Counted from the first letter of the stretch, positions 1-7,877 are shown. The stretch is DNA of 11,216 nucleotides from CAUZEB01 sp963578655 (GCA_963578655.1 CAUZEB010000049.1:1-11216); one strand, 5' to 3'. Made by a program: numbers and translations. The notes: generated by a model from the sequence alone, not told the origin.

Positions 1-1
1 T

Positions 2-931
2 AGAAGGGTGCTTCAGACCATACCAGTTCTCTGGGTGGTTGTTGTGGTTGTATTCCTCCTCCTCCGCCTTTCCCCTGGCGATCCCGCTACTGCGATGCTC
101 GGTAATATACCCGGTGTAACCAAGGAAATTGTTGACCAAATGCGGAGTGAACTGGGTATTGATAAACCTCTGATAGTACAATATTTTCATTGGCAGATCG
201 ATTTATTTAAGGGGGATTTCGGCCAGTCATATTATAATCAGAAACCTGTGACCGAGTTATTAGCTCAGCGATTACCCAAGTCAATAGAGCTGGCTATTGT
301 TTCCCTTTTAATCGCCCTTCCTATCTCCTTTGGTGCTGGTGTCTTAGCTGCAGTTAAAAGAGGAACATGGATTGATCATTTTTGTACGGCATTTGTTACT
401 GCAGGAATAGCGATACCGGGATTTTGGCTAGCCATTATGTTGGTTTTACTATTTTCGGTTAAATTGCAGTGGATTCCCTCTAGCGGGTTTGTGCCTTTTC
501 TTGATGATCCGATAGGTCATCTTAGGCTTCTTATTTTACCTGCTACAACTCTTGCTATTTTAATAGCGGCTCCATCCATGCGATTTCTTCGTTCCAGTAT
601 GTTGGAAGTCATGGGAGAAGATTATATAAGAACAGCAAGGGCGAAAGGGTTGAGGCAGTGGGTAGTTGTAAACCGGCATGCAGTAAAAAATGCTCTCATA
701 CCTACAGTAACTTTTATTGGACTTCAATTTGGGAGTCTTTTGGCAGGCAGCATACTTATAGAGTGGGTGTTCGGATGGACTGGTATAGGATGGCTGATAG
801 TTAATGGCATCCATGCTCAAGATTATCTGGTGGTGCAAGGTGGAGTTATTGTTATGGCATTCTTTTTTGTGTTTGTTAACTTATGCGTTGATATTCTCTA
901 CGCGATTTTGGATCCACGTGTACGTTTTTAA
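2..931 (+). CDS. ABC transporter permease, DppB/OppB type (5' end outside window)
   Basis: Inner-membrane permease of a peptide/opine/nickel-family ABC importer; it would pair with the next gene to form the translocation channel. The frame is open to the left edge and reads Arg-Arg before the GTG at 8. DppB-type proteins usually begin a few residues earlier with a positively charged stretch before LQTIPVLW, so this GTG is probably an internal Val and the true start lies upstream. Visible features: a first membrane segment (LWVVVVVVFLLLRL), the family-typical SPGDPA just after it, an extracytoplasmic stretch (about 30-90), then several hydrophobic segments. The EAA loop that contacts the ATPase is EDYIRTARAKG near residues 204-214, followed by HAVKNALIPTV. 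The C-terminus ILDPRVRF is the normal family ending. At about 307 visible residues the gene lacks only a short N-terminal piece. The substrate cannot be read from the permease. Confidence 0.93.
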   Translation, partial: RRVLQTIPVLWVVVVVVFLLLRLSPGDPATAMLGNIPGVTKEIVDQMRSELGIDKPLIVQYFHWQIDLFKGDFGQSYYNQKPVTELLAQRLPKSIELAIVSLLIALPISFGAGVLAAVKRGTWIDHFCTAFVTAGIAIPGFWLAIMLVLLFSVKLQWIPSSGFVPFLDDPIGHLRLLILPATTLAILIAAPSMRFLRSSMLEVMGEDYIRTARAKGLRQWVVVNRHAVKNALIPTVTFIGLQFGSLLAGSILIEWVFGWTGIGWLIVNGIHAQDYLVVQGGVIVMAFFFVFVNLCVDILYAILDPRVRF

Positions 932-934
932 TCT

Positions 935-959
935 AAATGGTCGCCATTTCAACGATGGC
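935..959 (+). other. Two overlapping, mutually exclusive short hairpins between the permease genes
   Basis: AAATGG (935-940) pairs perfectly with CCATTT (944-949) across a TCG loop. GCCAT (943-947) can instead pair with ATGGC (955-959). Both use the same CCAT, so only one can form at a time. No T-run follows, so this is not a classical terminator. It may influence processing or relative expression of the two permease genes, or it may be chance. Confidence 0.3.
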
Positions 960-991
960 TAGAGATAGATATATAGGGGAGCGCGGTTTTT

Positions 992-1894
992 GTGAAAAAT
1001 ACGCTTGACATTGGGAATAACTTAAGTCGAAAATTTTTGCTTAGTCCCAGAACCATTAGGCTTAAAACATTCTTTAAAAGGCTCTTCAGCAATCCTGTTA
1101 CTTTGACTGGAGCAATAATCATATTCGTTATGGTATTCGTTTCTGCATTTGCATTTCTGCTGTCGCCCTACAATCCTATGGAACTCCATATATCGGATCG
1201 AGTGCAAGGTCCCAGCTTGACGTATTGGTTGGGTACTGACGAAGCAGGCAGAGATTTGCTAAGTAATTTGTTGTATGCTGGCCGAATCTCTCTGTCGGCA
1301 GCGGTAGCAGCAGAAGCCGCAGGTATTTTGTTTGGATTGCCATTCGGATTAATTGCTGGATTTTGGCGTGGTAAAGTGGACGATGTGATTATGCGATTCA
1401 TGGATGGCCTACTTGCATTTCCATCGGTTCTCTTGGCTCTGACCATCGTTGGTTTATTCGGGTCGTCACTTAGAAATCTGGTTTTAGCAATAGGTATTAC
1501 GTTTATGCCTGTAGTGGCACGTATAGTGAGAGCGTCTGTAATTCAAGAACGTGATAAAGATTACGTTCTTGCGGCAAGTGCATTAGGAGCTCCAAGTTGG
1601 CGGATCGTGGTACGCCATATTCTTCCAAACAGCTTTGCACCGCTTATTGTACAAATTTCTCTCGGAATAGCTTTTGCGATACTTTTGGAAGCATCTCTAA
1701 GCTTTCTTGGATTGGGAGTGCAACCCCCGCGTACTTCTTGGGGAGTACTACTAGCTGAAGGTTACGGGTACATAACCAGAACGTTTTCTTATGTTACCTT
1801 CCCAGGGTTGTTTATTTTTGTTACCGTTTGGGCACTCAATGTTTTGGGAGACGGAATTAGGGATACTCTAGATCCAAGGCTTAGGGGATCTTAG
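992..1894 (+). CDS. ABC transporter permease, DppC/OppC type
   Basis: Second inner-membrane permease of the same importer, forming the heterodimeric channel with the preceding DppB-type protein. The GTG start at 992 is preceded by AGGGGAG at 975-981, about 10 bases upstream, and gives 300 residues, the usual family length. The order of features is right for DppC: a charged cytoplasmic N-terminus (1-35), the first membrane segment (about 38-58), then the extracytoplasmic signature WLGTDEAGRDLL (79-90), a further set of hydrophobic segments, and the EAA ATPase-contact loop around 190-215 (DYVLAASALGAPSWRIVVRH). SFLGLGVQPP and the C-terminal GDGIRDTLDPRL are also typical. It lies 60 bases after the upstream permease, same strand, so the two are probably co-transcribed. 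No unusual residue or truncation is seen. Confidence 0.95.
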   Translation: MKNTLDIGNNLSRKFLLSPRTIRLKTFFKRLFSNPVTLTGAIIIFVMVFVSAFAFLLSPYNPMELHISDRVQGPSLTYWLGTDEAGRDLLSNLLYAGRISLSAAVAAEAAGILFGLPFGLIAGFWRGKVDDVIMRFMDGLLAFPSVLLALTIVGLFGSSLRNLVLAIGITFMPVVARIVRASVIQERDKDYVLAASALGAPSWRIVVRHILPNSFAPLIVQISLGIAFAILLEASLSFLGLGVQPPRTSWGVLLAEGYGYITRTFSYVTFPGLFIFVTVWALNVLGDGIRDTLDPRLRGS

Positions 1895-1946
1895 AAGGGA
1901 ACAAGATCAGTTACGGGGTGTGTAATACCTCTGAATGTGTTATATT

Positions 1947-1952
1947 TATAAT
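1947..1952 (+). promoter_or_regulatory. Candidate -10 box upstream of the binding-protein gene
   Basis: A perfect TATAAT lies 82 bases before the start codon of the solute-binding lipoprotein, in the 140-base gap after the permeases. No good -35 hexamer is seen 16-18 bases upstream (AATACC or similar), so support rests on the -10 alone. A promoter here would allow the binding protein to be made in excess over the permeases, which is common for ABC importers. Confidence 0.33.
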
Positions 1953-2020
1953 GCTATATAGTGTGGCCAGTGAACAGCTAAATGCCGACTGGTGCACCTC
2001 ACAGAGATAAGGACGTAAAA

Positions 2021-2026
2021 GGGGGA
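2021..2026 (+). promoter_or_regulatory. Ribosome binding site of the solute-binding lipoprotein
   Basis: GGGGGA lies 8 bases before the ATG at 2035. It supports that start rather than the internal ATG at codon 6, and gives a complete lipoprotein signal peptide. Confidence 0.6.
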
Positions 2027-2034
2027 CAATTCAT

Positions 2035-3807
2035 ATGCATTTAAGAACGATGGCCAAAACGTTAATTTTTGGATCGATTATCGCAATTTTATTCGTCTTC
2101 GCATTGGCTTGTAGTGCCGACGATGCTGAAGCACCTAAGGCTCCTTCGGAACCTAAGGCTGCTGCAGCCGCAGCTAAGGCAGCTGCTGCGAAGGAGCAGA
2201 AAGATACTGCTAAACAACCGGAGAAACCAGCATCTGCAAAGGTTGCTGCAACCGCAGCACCAGCCGAAACTGCAGCGACTGCGGCCCCTCTACCGACAAG
2301 CATTGCACGACCTGCGCCGACATCTACTGTGGAGGGTGTAATAGTTCGCGGTGGCCATTTTACCATTGGAACCGCGCAGCCCGTCCAATTTTTAGATCCT
2401 CATAGGGGCGGACTAGCCAATAACAGAAACGCCTTCATCGGACTTTTTAATTCGTTGACAGATTGGGGTTACGACGGCTTGGCAAAAGGCGAAATAGCTG
2501 AGTCGTGGGACTTTAACGTTGCTGAACTTACGATGACTCTTAATTTGAATAAGAATGTGAAGTTCCACAACGGTAGAGCTATGACGGCACAGGACGTCAA
2601 AGCTAGCCTTGACAGGATATTTAACCCAGACAAAAAGTCTTATATAGCCCAGTATATTTCGGAGATAGAGTCTTCCGATGTAGTGGATGATCACACGATC
2701 ACTTTGAATCTTTCGAAGACTTCTGGAGCCCTTCTTTCTGGATTGATTGATGCAAGAATAGTCGCTCAAGAGAACATGGATGCAGATAATTTTAACGAAC
2801 ATCCGATAGGGACTGGTCCTTTCCAATTCGTAAGTTATTTGGTCAATGACAGAGTAACTCTAGAGAAGTTTCCAGATTACTGGGAAACAGGAGCTGATGG
2901 AAGAGCGCTTCCTTATCTAGATGGCGTGAGCATTCTAACTATCGCTGATTCAACCGCCGTATTTACAGCCCTTATAACCGGTATTGTTGATGCATATTGG
3001 CAGATGACTCCGAAGTTTGTTGTAAACTTAGATGAAAATGATATGACCAAACCGAAAGCAGTACGGTCACACTTTTCAACAAATTACACATCTTTCTTCT
3101 TTGAAATGGACAAAGGCATCTTTCAGGACGCAAGAGTTAGAGAAGGTTTTGTCAGAGCTATGGACAGACAAGGTATAGTTGACGCTGGATATGAAGGTTT
3201 AGCACAAGCTAACTGGTCAAATGCTAACTTCCCTCCAAACGGACCATTCACAAATCCTAATATCCAAGAGCTCCCGCAAGACACAGAATTAGCCAAAAAA
3301 TTATTCAAGGAAGCAGGTGTGAGTTCTCTCAGAGGATTATTCACCTCTTCGAACGCAGAGTTTAGGCCAATGTCATTAGTGTTCCAAGAAAGCTTGGCCA
3401 AGGCCGGTGTTGATCTGACAGTGGAATTGATTCCTCTTGAGACATGGTTTGGTTATATATCCTCTTTCAGAACCAAGCCATGGCGAGATGACGACTCATT
3501 CGCTCCTAATATCAGGTTCCTTCCGCCAGAACCCTCTCGTGCTATAACAGGATGGGAATGCGGCAATCACTTCGCTTCTGGCTGGTGTAGTGAAGAAATG
3601 GATAAGTGGTCCCAAGCTGGGCGAGCCGCTATGGAGAATGATGATAGGCGAGAAGCTTATTATAAATATCAAGAAGTCTACCAACCGCTGTATCCTGCAT
3701 TTAACTGTTGCTGGAGACCCAACTTTCATGGAGAGAGCAGGTCACTTAATGGTTTAAGAGATTTATTCGGTAACTTCAAATATACTGAAGCTTGGTTGAG
3801 TGACTAA
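2035..3807 (+). CDS. ABC transporter substrate-binding lipoprotein, family 5 (SBP_bac_5)
   Basis: Extracytoplasmic solute receptor of the dipeptide/oligopeptide/nickel/opine class, expected to deliver ligand to the two upstream permeases. Residues 1-25 form a lipoprotein signal peptide (short basic start, hydrophobic core) ending in the lipobox FALAC, with Cys26 as the predicted lipidated residue. Residues 27 to about 103 are a low-complexity Ala/Lys/Pro/Thr tether, with an unusually Ala-rich block at 42-52. The binding domain follows: VQFLDPHRGG (117-126), VKFHNGRAMTAQDVKASLDR (175-194), which is the family-like segment, and HPIGTGPFQF (256-265). The C-terminal lobe contains Cys509/Cys518 and an adjacent pair Cys558-Cys559, which could form disulfides. 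At 590 residues it is slightly long, owing to the tether. It is the last gene before a strong terminator. The ligand is unknown; the neighbouring hydrolases hint at an ester, amide or peptide, which is inference. Confidence 0.94.
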   Translation: MHLRTMAKTLIFGSIIAILFVFALACSADDAEAPKAPSEPKAAAAAAKAAAAKEQKDTAKQPEKPASAKVAATAAPAETAATAAPLPTSIARPAPTSTVEGVIVRGGHFTIGTAQPVQFLDPHRGGLANNRNAFIGLFNSLTDWGYDGLAKGEIAESWDFNVAELTMTLNLNKNVKFHNGRAMTAQDVKASLDRIFNPDKKSYIAQYISEIESSDVVDDHTITLNLSKTSGALLSGLIDARIVAQENMDADNFNEHPIGTGPFQFVSYLVNDRVTLEKFPDYWETGADGRALPYLDGVSILTIADSTAVFTALITGIVDAYWQMTPKFVVNLDENDMTKPKAVRSHFSTNYTSFFFEMDKGIFQDARVREGFVRAMDRQGIVDAGYEGLAQANWSNANFPPNGPFTNPNIQELPQDTELAKKLFKEAGVSSLRGLFTSSNAEFRPMSLVFQESLAKAGVDLTVELIPLETWFGYISSFRTKPWRDDDSFAPNIRFLPPEPSRAITGWECGNHFASGWCSEEMDKWSQAGRAAMENDDRREAYYKYQEVYQPLYPAFNCCWRPNFHGESRSLNGLRDLFGNFKYTEAWLSD

Positions 3808-3830
3808 AAGCTTCTAACAAAACTGGTTTT

Positions 3831-3877
3831 AATAATAATAGGTGTCAGTGTTCTGACACCTATTATTATTTTGGTTT
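3831..3877 (+). terminator. Rho-independent terminator after the binding-protein gene
   Basis: An 18-base-pair perfect stem (3831-3848 with 3853-3870) encloses a TGTT loop. The GC-containing core is GGTGTCAG/CTGACACC, and the base is (AAT)n/(ATT)n followed by TTTTGGTTT. It begins 24 bases after the stop codon. The A/T-rich lower stem doubles as the U-tract. This separates the transporter genes from the hydrolase genes. Confidence 0.9.
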
Positions 3878-4036
3878 GCAATTTTATAAATATTCGTCTA
3901 AATTACATCTATATTTAACTCATCAGTCTAATAATCTTAGACAACATGATTTATGGTTTATCAGTGACTGTCCTAAGAACTATTTCGTTGCTGGAGAGTT
4001 ACTCTTCAATATTGATATGCTTATAGTAGGAGTATT
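3878..4036. other. AT-rich spacer before the first hydrolase
   Basis: The gap after the terminator presumably carries the promoter for the hydrolase genes. I see AT-rich hexamers (TATAAA at 3885, TATATT at 3910, TCTAAT at 3927) but none has a convincing -35 partner. AGGAG at 4028-4032 is the ribosome binding site, only 4 bases from the ATG. No RNA gene or coding relic was recognised. Confidence 0.4.
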
Positions 4037-5776
4037 ATGATTAACATTAATTCCGACCAACCGGCACAACATTCAGATAAAATTCGTTTTCTTATAGATC
4101 AAAAAATACCGTCAAGAGATGGGTTTGATTTATCAGCTGATGTTATTTTGCCTAGTAAGGGGGGGCCATTCCCGTCTGTCTATCTAAGAACCCCCTATGA
4201 AAGTTCCAGTCAGAAGTCACTTGACAGAGGAGTGTGGTGGGCTAAACGTGGCTACGCTTTTATTTCAGGAGATTGTAGAGGTCGCTATGAGTCACAGGGC
4301 GAATTTTATCCCTATCATCCAGACGGAAAGGATGGTGTTGACACTCTTCAGTGGATATCCAATCAGTCTTGGTCCGATGGGAAAATTGGGATGGCTGGTG
4401 GATCCTATGGTGGGCTTGTTCAATGGCAGTCTGCCGCATTGGATTCTACAAACATTTCTGCTATGGCTGCTCATGTTATTTGCGACGATTATTTCAGTAA
4501 CTATCATTATGTAGGTGGCGCATTTCAGCTCGGTCTTTCAGTTATGGCCGGAATTACGTTTACCACTAATATGCCTATTCCTGGATTCGCCGAGATTTTT
4601 GACTCAGGTCGCGTGTGGCGTCATTTACCATTAATAGATATTGATATCCAGACCATTGGAAAGGAAATACCATGGTACAGAGATTGGCTTCAGCATTCAA
4701 AATATGATGAATATTGGCAACAAATAGATACTACCCACCAATATAGTAATGTAGATGCACCCGTGTTTATTCGCTGCGGATGGTTTGATGCTTATCCTGA
4801 CGGGACATTCAGATTATGGAACGGCATGACAAAGAGTGGTGCTTCAGAGCAGGCTCGTCGAGGACAAAAAGTTCTTATGGGGCCTTGGACACATGGAGAA
4901 CCCGAAGGTACTAGATTGGGCGATTTAGATTTTGGTCCCGATTCCTACAAAGTTATCCTTGAAGAAGAATTACGCTGGTTTGACTATTGGTTAAGAGGAA
5001 TTGACAATGGGATTGACAGCGAGCCACCTATTCATCTTTTTGTTATGGGTATAAACAAGTGGCGATACGAATCGGAATGGCCTCTTGCCCGTACCCAGTT
5101 CACTCCATACTACTTTCACAGTGTAGGTCAGGCAAATTCGGTATATGGGAACGGGAAACTATCCACTATAAAGCCAACAGACAAAAACTCTGATTCTTAT
5201 GAATATGATCCTGAACGCCCTGTTCCAACTATAGGTGGCAATCATTCCACAGCATCTTGGCCATGGACAGAGACCGGAGTCGAACCAATAGTTGTCGGTC
5301 CTGTGGAACAGAGGGCGATTGAAAGCCGACACGATGTGTTAGTCTATACCAGTGACCCATTAGACCAAGACATGGAACTAACTGGACCCTTAGAAGTTAT
5401 TTTATACGCTTCATCTTCGGCCGTAGACACTGATTTCACAGCAAGATTGACTGATGTATATCCAGATGGACGTTCTATTATGATGGCTGAAGGCATCATT
5501 CGGGCACGATTCAGGAATGGATATACTGAGGAGGAATTCTTGCAACCAGGCAAAGTTGAGGAATACAGAATTCAACTTTATCCTACTAGCAACGTTTTCT
5601 TCAGTGGTCATAGTTTACGCGTAGATATTTCAAGTTCTAATTTTCCTCGGTTTAGTCGTAATTTAAATACCGGCGAAGATGTCGGGACCGGTGTTAGAAT
5701 AGAAGTCGCAACACAGACAATTTTCCATTCAGCAGAATATCCATCTCACATCGTTCTACCCTTAATACCCAAATAA
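4037..5776 (+). CDS. CocE/NonD family serine hydrolase (X-Pro dipeptidyl-peptidase S15-like), copy 1
   Basis: Predicted cytoplasmic alpha/beta-hydrolase cleaving esters or amides; family members include Rhodococcus cocaine esterase, glutaryl-7-ACA acylase and X-Pro dipeptidyl-peptidase. The nucleophile elbow is GGSYGG with Ser123, the acid is Asp251 in CGWFDAYPDG, and the base is His286 in GPWTHGEPEG. These align with Ser117, Asp259 and His287 of cocaine esterase as I recall its sequence; Tyr54 (RTPY) matches its oxyanion Tyr44. The helical cap lies between about 150 and 235. The C-terminal jelly-roll domain starts near 420, with VDTDFTARLTDVYPDG (463-478), SSSNFPRFSRNLNTG (532-546) and the closing PSHIVLPLIPK. 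The length of 579 residues is normal for the family. There is no signal peptide. The ATG at 4037 follows AGGAG at 4028-4032. A diverged paralogue follows 277 bases downstream. The true substrate is not predictable from sequence. Confidence 0.93.
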   Translation: MININSDQPAQHSDKIRFLIDQKIPSRDGFDLSADVILPSKGGPFPSVYLRTPYESSSQKSLDRGVWWAKRGYAFISGDCRGRYESQGEFYPYHPDGKDGVDTLQWISNQSWSDGKIGMAGGSYGGLVQWQSAALDSTNISAMAAHVICDDYFSNYHYVGGAFQLGLSVMAGITFTTNMPIPGFAEIFDSGRVWRHLPLIDIDIQTIGKEIPWYRDWLQHSKYDEYWQQIDTTHQYSNVDAPVFIRCGWFDAYPDGTFRLWNGMTKSGASEQARRGQKVLMGPWTHGEPEGTRLGDLDFGPDSYKVILEEELRWFDYWLRGIDNGIDSEPPIHLFVMGINKWRYESEWPLARTQFTPYYFHSVGQANSVYGNGKLSTIKPTDKNSDSYEYDPERPVPTIGGNHSTASWPWTETGVEPIVVGPVEQRAIESRHDVLVYTSDPLDQDMELTGPLEVILYASSSAVDTDFTARLTDVYPDGRSIMMAEGIIRARFRNGYTEEEFLQPGKVEEYRIQLYPTSNVFFSGHSLRVDISSSNFPRFSRNLNTGEDVGTGVRIEVATQTIFHSAEYPSHIVLPLIPK

Positions 5777-6053
5777 AGAGCAGGATATTAAGGAATATCG
5801 TTCTCAAAACACTTTAATTACAGAGCATATATTTCCTGGATTCCTTCATAGTGTGCCAGAGTTGATGCCAATGGAATGGGATGAGTATCAGAAGCAAAAC
5901 TCCTCTCATTATTAACTAAAACACATATCAATTTTATTCGGCCAAGAAAGTTTTAGAGGGAGTCGAATTTATAGGTAACGACATCGTGTACGAGAACATA
6001 ACAATGGCTTTGAATTAAAAATGGATATTCGTAATATTTAAGGAGAGTAAGAA
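5777..6053. other. 277-base spacer between the two hydrolases, with protein-like fragments
   Basis: No full gene is seen. A small AT-rich hairpin (GATATT 5784-5789 with AATATC 5794-5799, loop AAGG) sits 8 bases after the stop of copy 1, without a T-run. Two short open stretches without convincing starts look protein-like: 5766-5915 (containing HIFPGFLHSVPELMPMEWDE) and 5920-6018 (containing KKVLEGVEFIGNDIVYENI). They may be relics of a decayed gene or chance. A strong ribosome binding site, TAAGGAGAG, ends the spacer at 6039-6047, 6 bases before the ATG of copy 2. Confidence 0.35.
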
Positions 6054-7754
6054 ATGACCGTTTCGGGTAAAGACACCTTTTCGTTATCGCAACCTTTCAA
6101 TCTTAAAATTGATGTTCGGGTATCTATGAGAGATGGTGTAGCCTTATCCACAGATATCTATAGGCCTAAAAGTGGTGAACCATTTCCTACACTCCTATTG
6201 AGGACCATATATGATAATCAAACAACTCATCTTATTGAATTGGCAGAAACATTTGTCAAACGAGGGTATGCTGTTGTTTTACAGGACTGTCGCGGGAGGT
6301 TTGATTCTGATGGGGAGTGGCAACCCTATATTAATGAAGCGCAGGACGGCTACGATACCCAGGAGTGGATTGGAGAACAAGACTGGTGTGATGGAAACAT
6401 AGGTACATTTGGAACCTCGTATGTTGGATTCACTCAGTCTGTAACCGCACCGTTAAGAAGTAAATATTTGAAGGCCCTCATCCCAACTGTGTCACAACAG
6501 GATAATTTCGGACATTTCTATGTCGATGGAGGATTGCAGTTACATGTGGCCATTAATTTTATTAATATGGCTGGTAGAACAATGCAACGAGGTAGTAGAA
6601 ATGCCATGAACTCCGAAGAGTTTTATCGGAGACTTCCTCTTGTATCGGCCATGGATGATATTGTTGATTTACCTTTTTATAGAGAAGCTATTCGGCACTC
6701 CACTTTCGATGAGTTCTGGAAAAGCTATAGTATGAGATATAAATATGAAGACATTGAATCTCCAGCTTTTATTGTATCAGGGTGGTATGACAATCTTGTG
6801 CATGAGGCGTTTAAATTATATAAAGGATGGAGTACTAGATCCCGTGGATCAGAACCTAGGAATCTTAGTAAGCTACTTATCGGTGGGTGGAGTCATAATA
6901 ATATAGGTACTAGTGAACCATTCGGTACTATAGGGTTTGGAAATTCTGCAGGTATGGATTTCGCAGAAGAACAACTTCGATGGTTTGATAGAAGATTGAA
7001 AGGTATTAAAAATGGGATGGATGAAGAACCGCCGATCCACATTTTTGTGATGGGTGACAATGAGTTCCGTTTCGAAAATGAATGGCCATTGGCTCGAACC
7101 AAATATACGAAATACTATCTGCGCAGTCATGGAGGAGCTAATTCCTTGAATGGAAACGGATCACTTTCTACTGTGTCACCAGGTGATGAGCCGCCCGATC
7201 ATTACACATATGATCCCAACAATCCTGTATCCACTCTTGGTGGTCAAATCATGGCTATCCAAATGACCGTTAGTGGCCCATGGGACAGGAGGCCGGTGGA
7301 GCGTCGTGATGATGTACTAGTTTATACTAGTACAACTCTTGATGAAGATGTAGAAGTGACTGGCCCAGTATCTCTTAAGCTACATATAATCTCTAGCGCA
7401 AAAGACACAGATTTTACGGGTACCTTAGTTGATGTATATCCTGACGGTAAGGCAATCATCATATGTGAAGGTCTCCTTCGATGTCGGTATAGAGATTCAA
7501 TAGAGAATCCTACTTTAATGGAGCCAGGTGATGAGTATGAATTAACTGTTGATATGTGGGAAACAAGCAATGTTTTTAAGGCAGGGCATCAGATACGCTT
7601 GGAGGTTTCTAGTAGCAATTTCCCTAGGTTTGACAGGAACTTGAATACTTCACATAAGCCTGGTATGACTACAGAAATTAAGCTTGCCGACCAGACCGTT
7701 TTCCACGACCTAGAACGACCTTCGCATATTACTTTACCAATCATACCTAGATAG
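6054..7754 (+). CDS. CocE/NonD family serine hydrolase (cocaine esterase-like), copy 2
   Basis: A second predicted cytoplasmic alpha/beta-hydrolase for esters or amides, same architecture as the preceding gene but clearly diverged. The catalytic triad is Ser122 in GTSYVG, Asp246 in SGWYDNLVHE and His281 in GGWSHNN; Tyr53 (RTIYDN) is the candidate oxyanion residue. Its elbow (GTSYVG) and WYD motif are closer to Rhodococcus cocaine esterase (GVSYLG, GWYDG, from memory) than those of copy 1. The C-terminal jelly-roll domain carries KDTDFTGTLVDVYPDG, SSSNFPRFDRNLNTS and the ending PSHITLPIIPR. At 566 residues it is full length. The start at 6054 is well supported by TAAGGAGAG at 6039-6047. No signal peptide is present. 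Side by side with copy 1 it suggests an old tandem duplication, or two enzymes for related steps or substrates. Reaction specificity is unknown. Confidence 0.93.
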   Translation: MTVSGKDTFSLSQPFNLKIDVRVSMRDGVALSTDIYRPKSGEPFPTLLLRTIYDNQTTHLIELAETFVKRGYAVVLQDCRGRFDSDGEWQPYINEAQDGYDTQEWIGEQDWCDGNIGTFGTSYVGFTQSVTAPLRSKYLKALIPTVSQQDNFGHFYVDGGLQLHVAINFINMAGRTMQRGSRNAMNSEEFYRRLPLVSAMDDIVDLPFYREAIRHSTFDEFWKSYSMRYKYEDIESPAFIVSGWYDNLVHEAFKLYKGWSTRSRGSEPRNLSKLLIGGWSHNNIGTSEPFGTIGFGNSAGMDFAEEQLRWFDRRLKGIKNGMDEEPPIHIFVMGDNEFRFENEWPLARTKYTKYYLRSHGGANSLNGNGSLSTVSPGDEPPDHYTYDPNNPVSTLGGQIMAIQMTVSGPWDRRPVERRDDVLVYTSTTLDEDVEVTGPVSLKLHIISSAKDTDFTGTLVDVYPDGKAIIICEGLLRCRYRDSIENPTLMEPGDEYELTVDMWETSNVFKAGHQIRLEVSSSNFPRFDRNLNTSHKPGMTTEIKLADQTVFHDLERPSHITLPIIPR

Positions 7755-7877
7755 GACTAATGATTAATAGTGGCTTTTATAAGGATTAATTCGAAGTCTA
7801 TAGAACCGAAATGTCGTCGTCAGTGTATGTATTGTCTTTCTATATGAAAGGATTGAAAGTTATTCCCATGGCCTGGT

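Noticed and set aside
8..10. GTG at 8 as the true start of the first permease
   Set aside because: The frame is open to the left edge and encodes Arg-Arg before it, matching the usual basic N-terminus of DppB-type proteins, so the gene is cut by the window.
2031..2366. Minus-strand frame of 111 codons opposite the lipoprotein start
   Set aside because: It is the reverse reading of the repetitive Ala/Lys/Pro tether, which lacks stops because of its GCT/GCA repeats. It shows only Ala-rich low complexity and no domain.
2413..2826. Minus-strand frame of 137 codons inside the binding-protein gene
   Set aside because: It lies wholly within a clearly identified family 5 binding protein and its translation shows no domain or plausible start context.
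6010..6037. Promoter-like pair TTGAAT and TAATAT, 16 bases apart, before hydrolase copy 2
   Set aside because: Transcription would start near 6044, inside the ribosome binding site at 6039-6047, leaving a leader too short to use it.
7762..7790. GATTAAT direct repeats 22 bases apart as an operator
   Set aside because: The 7-base AT-rich repeats are expected by chance in such DNA, and they are far from the candidate promoter at 8022.
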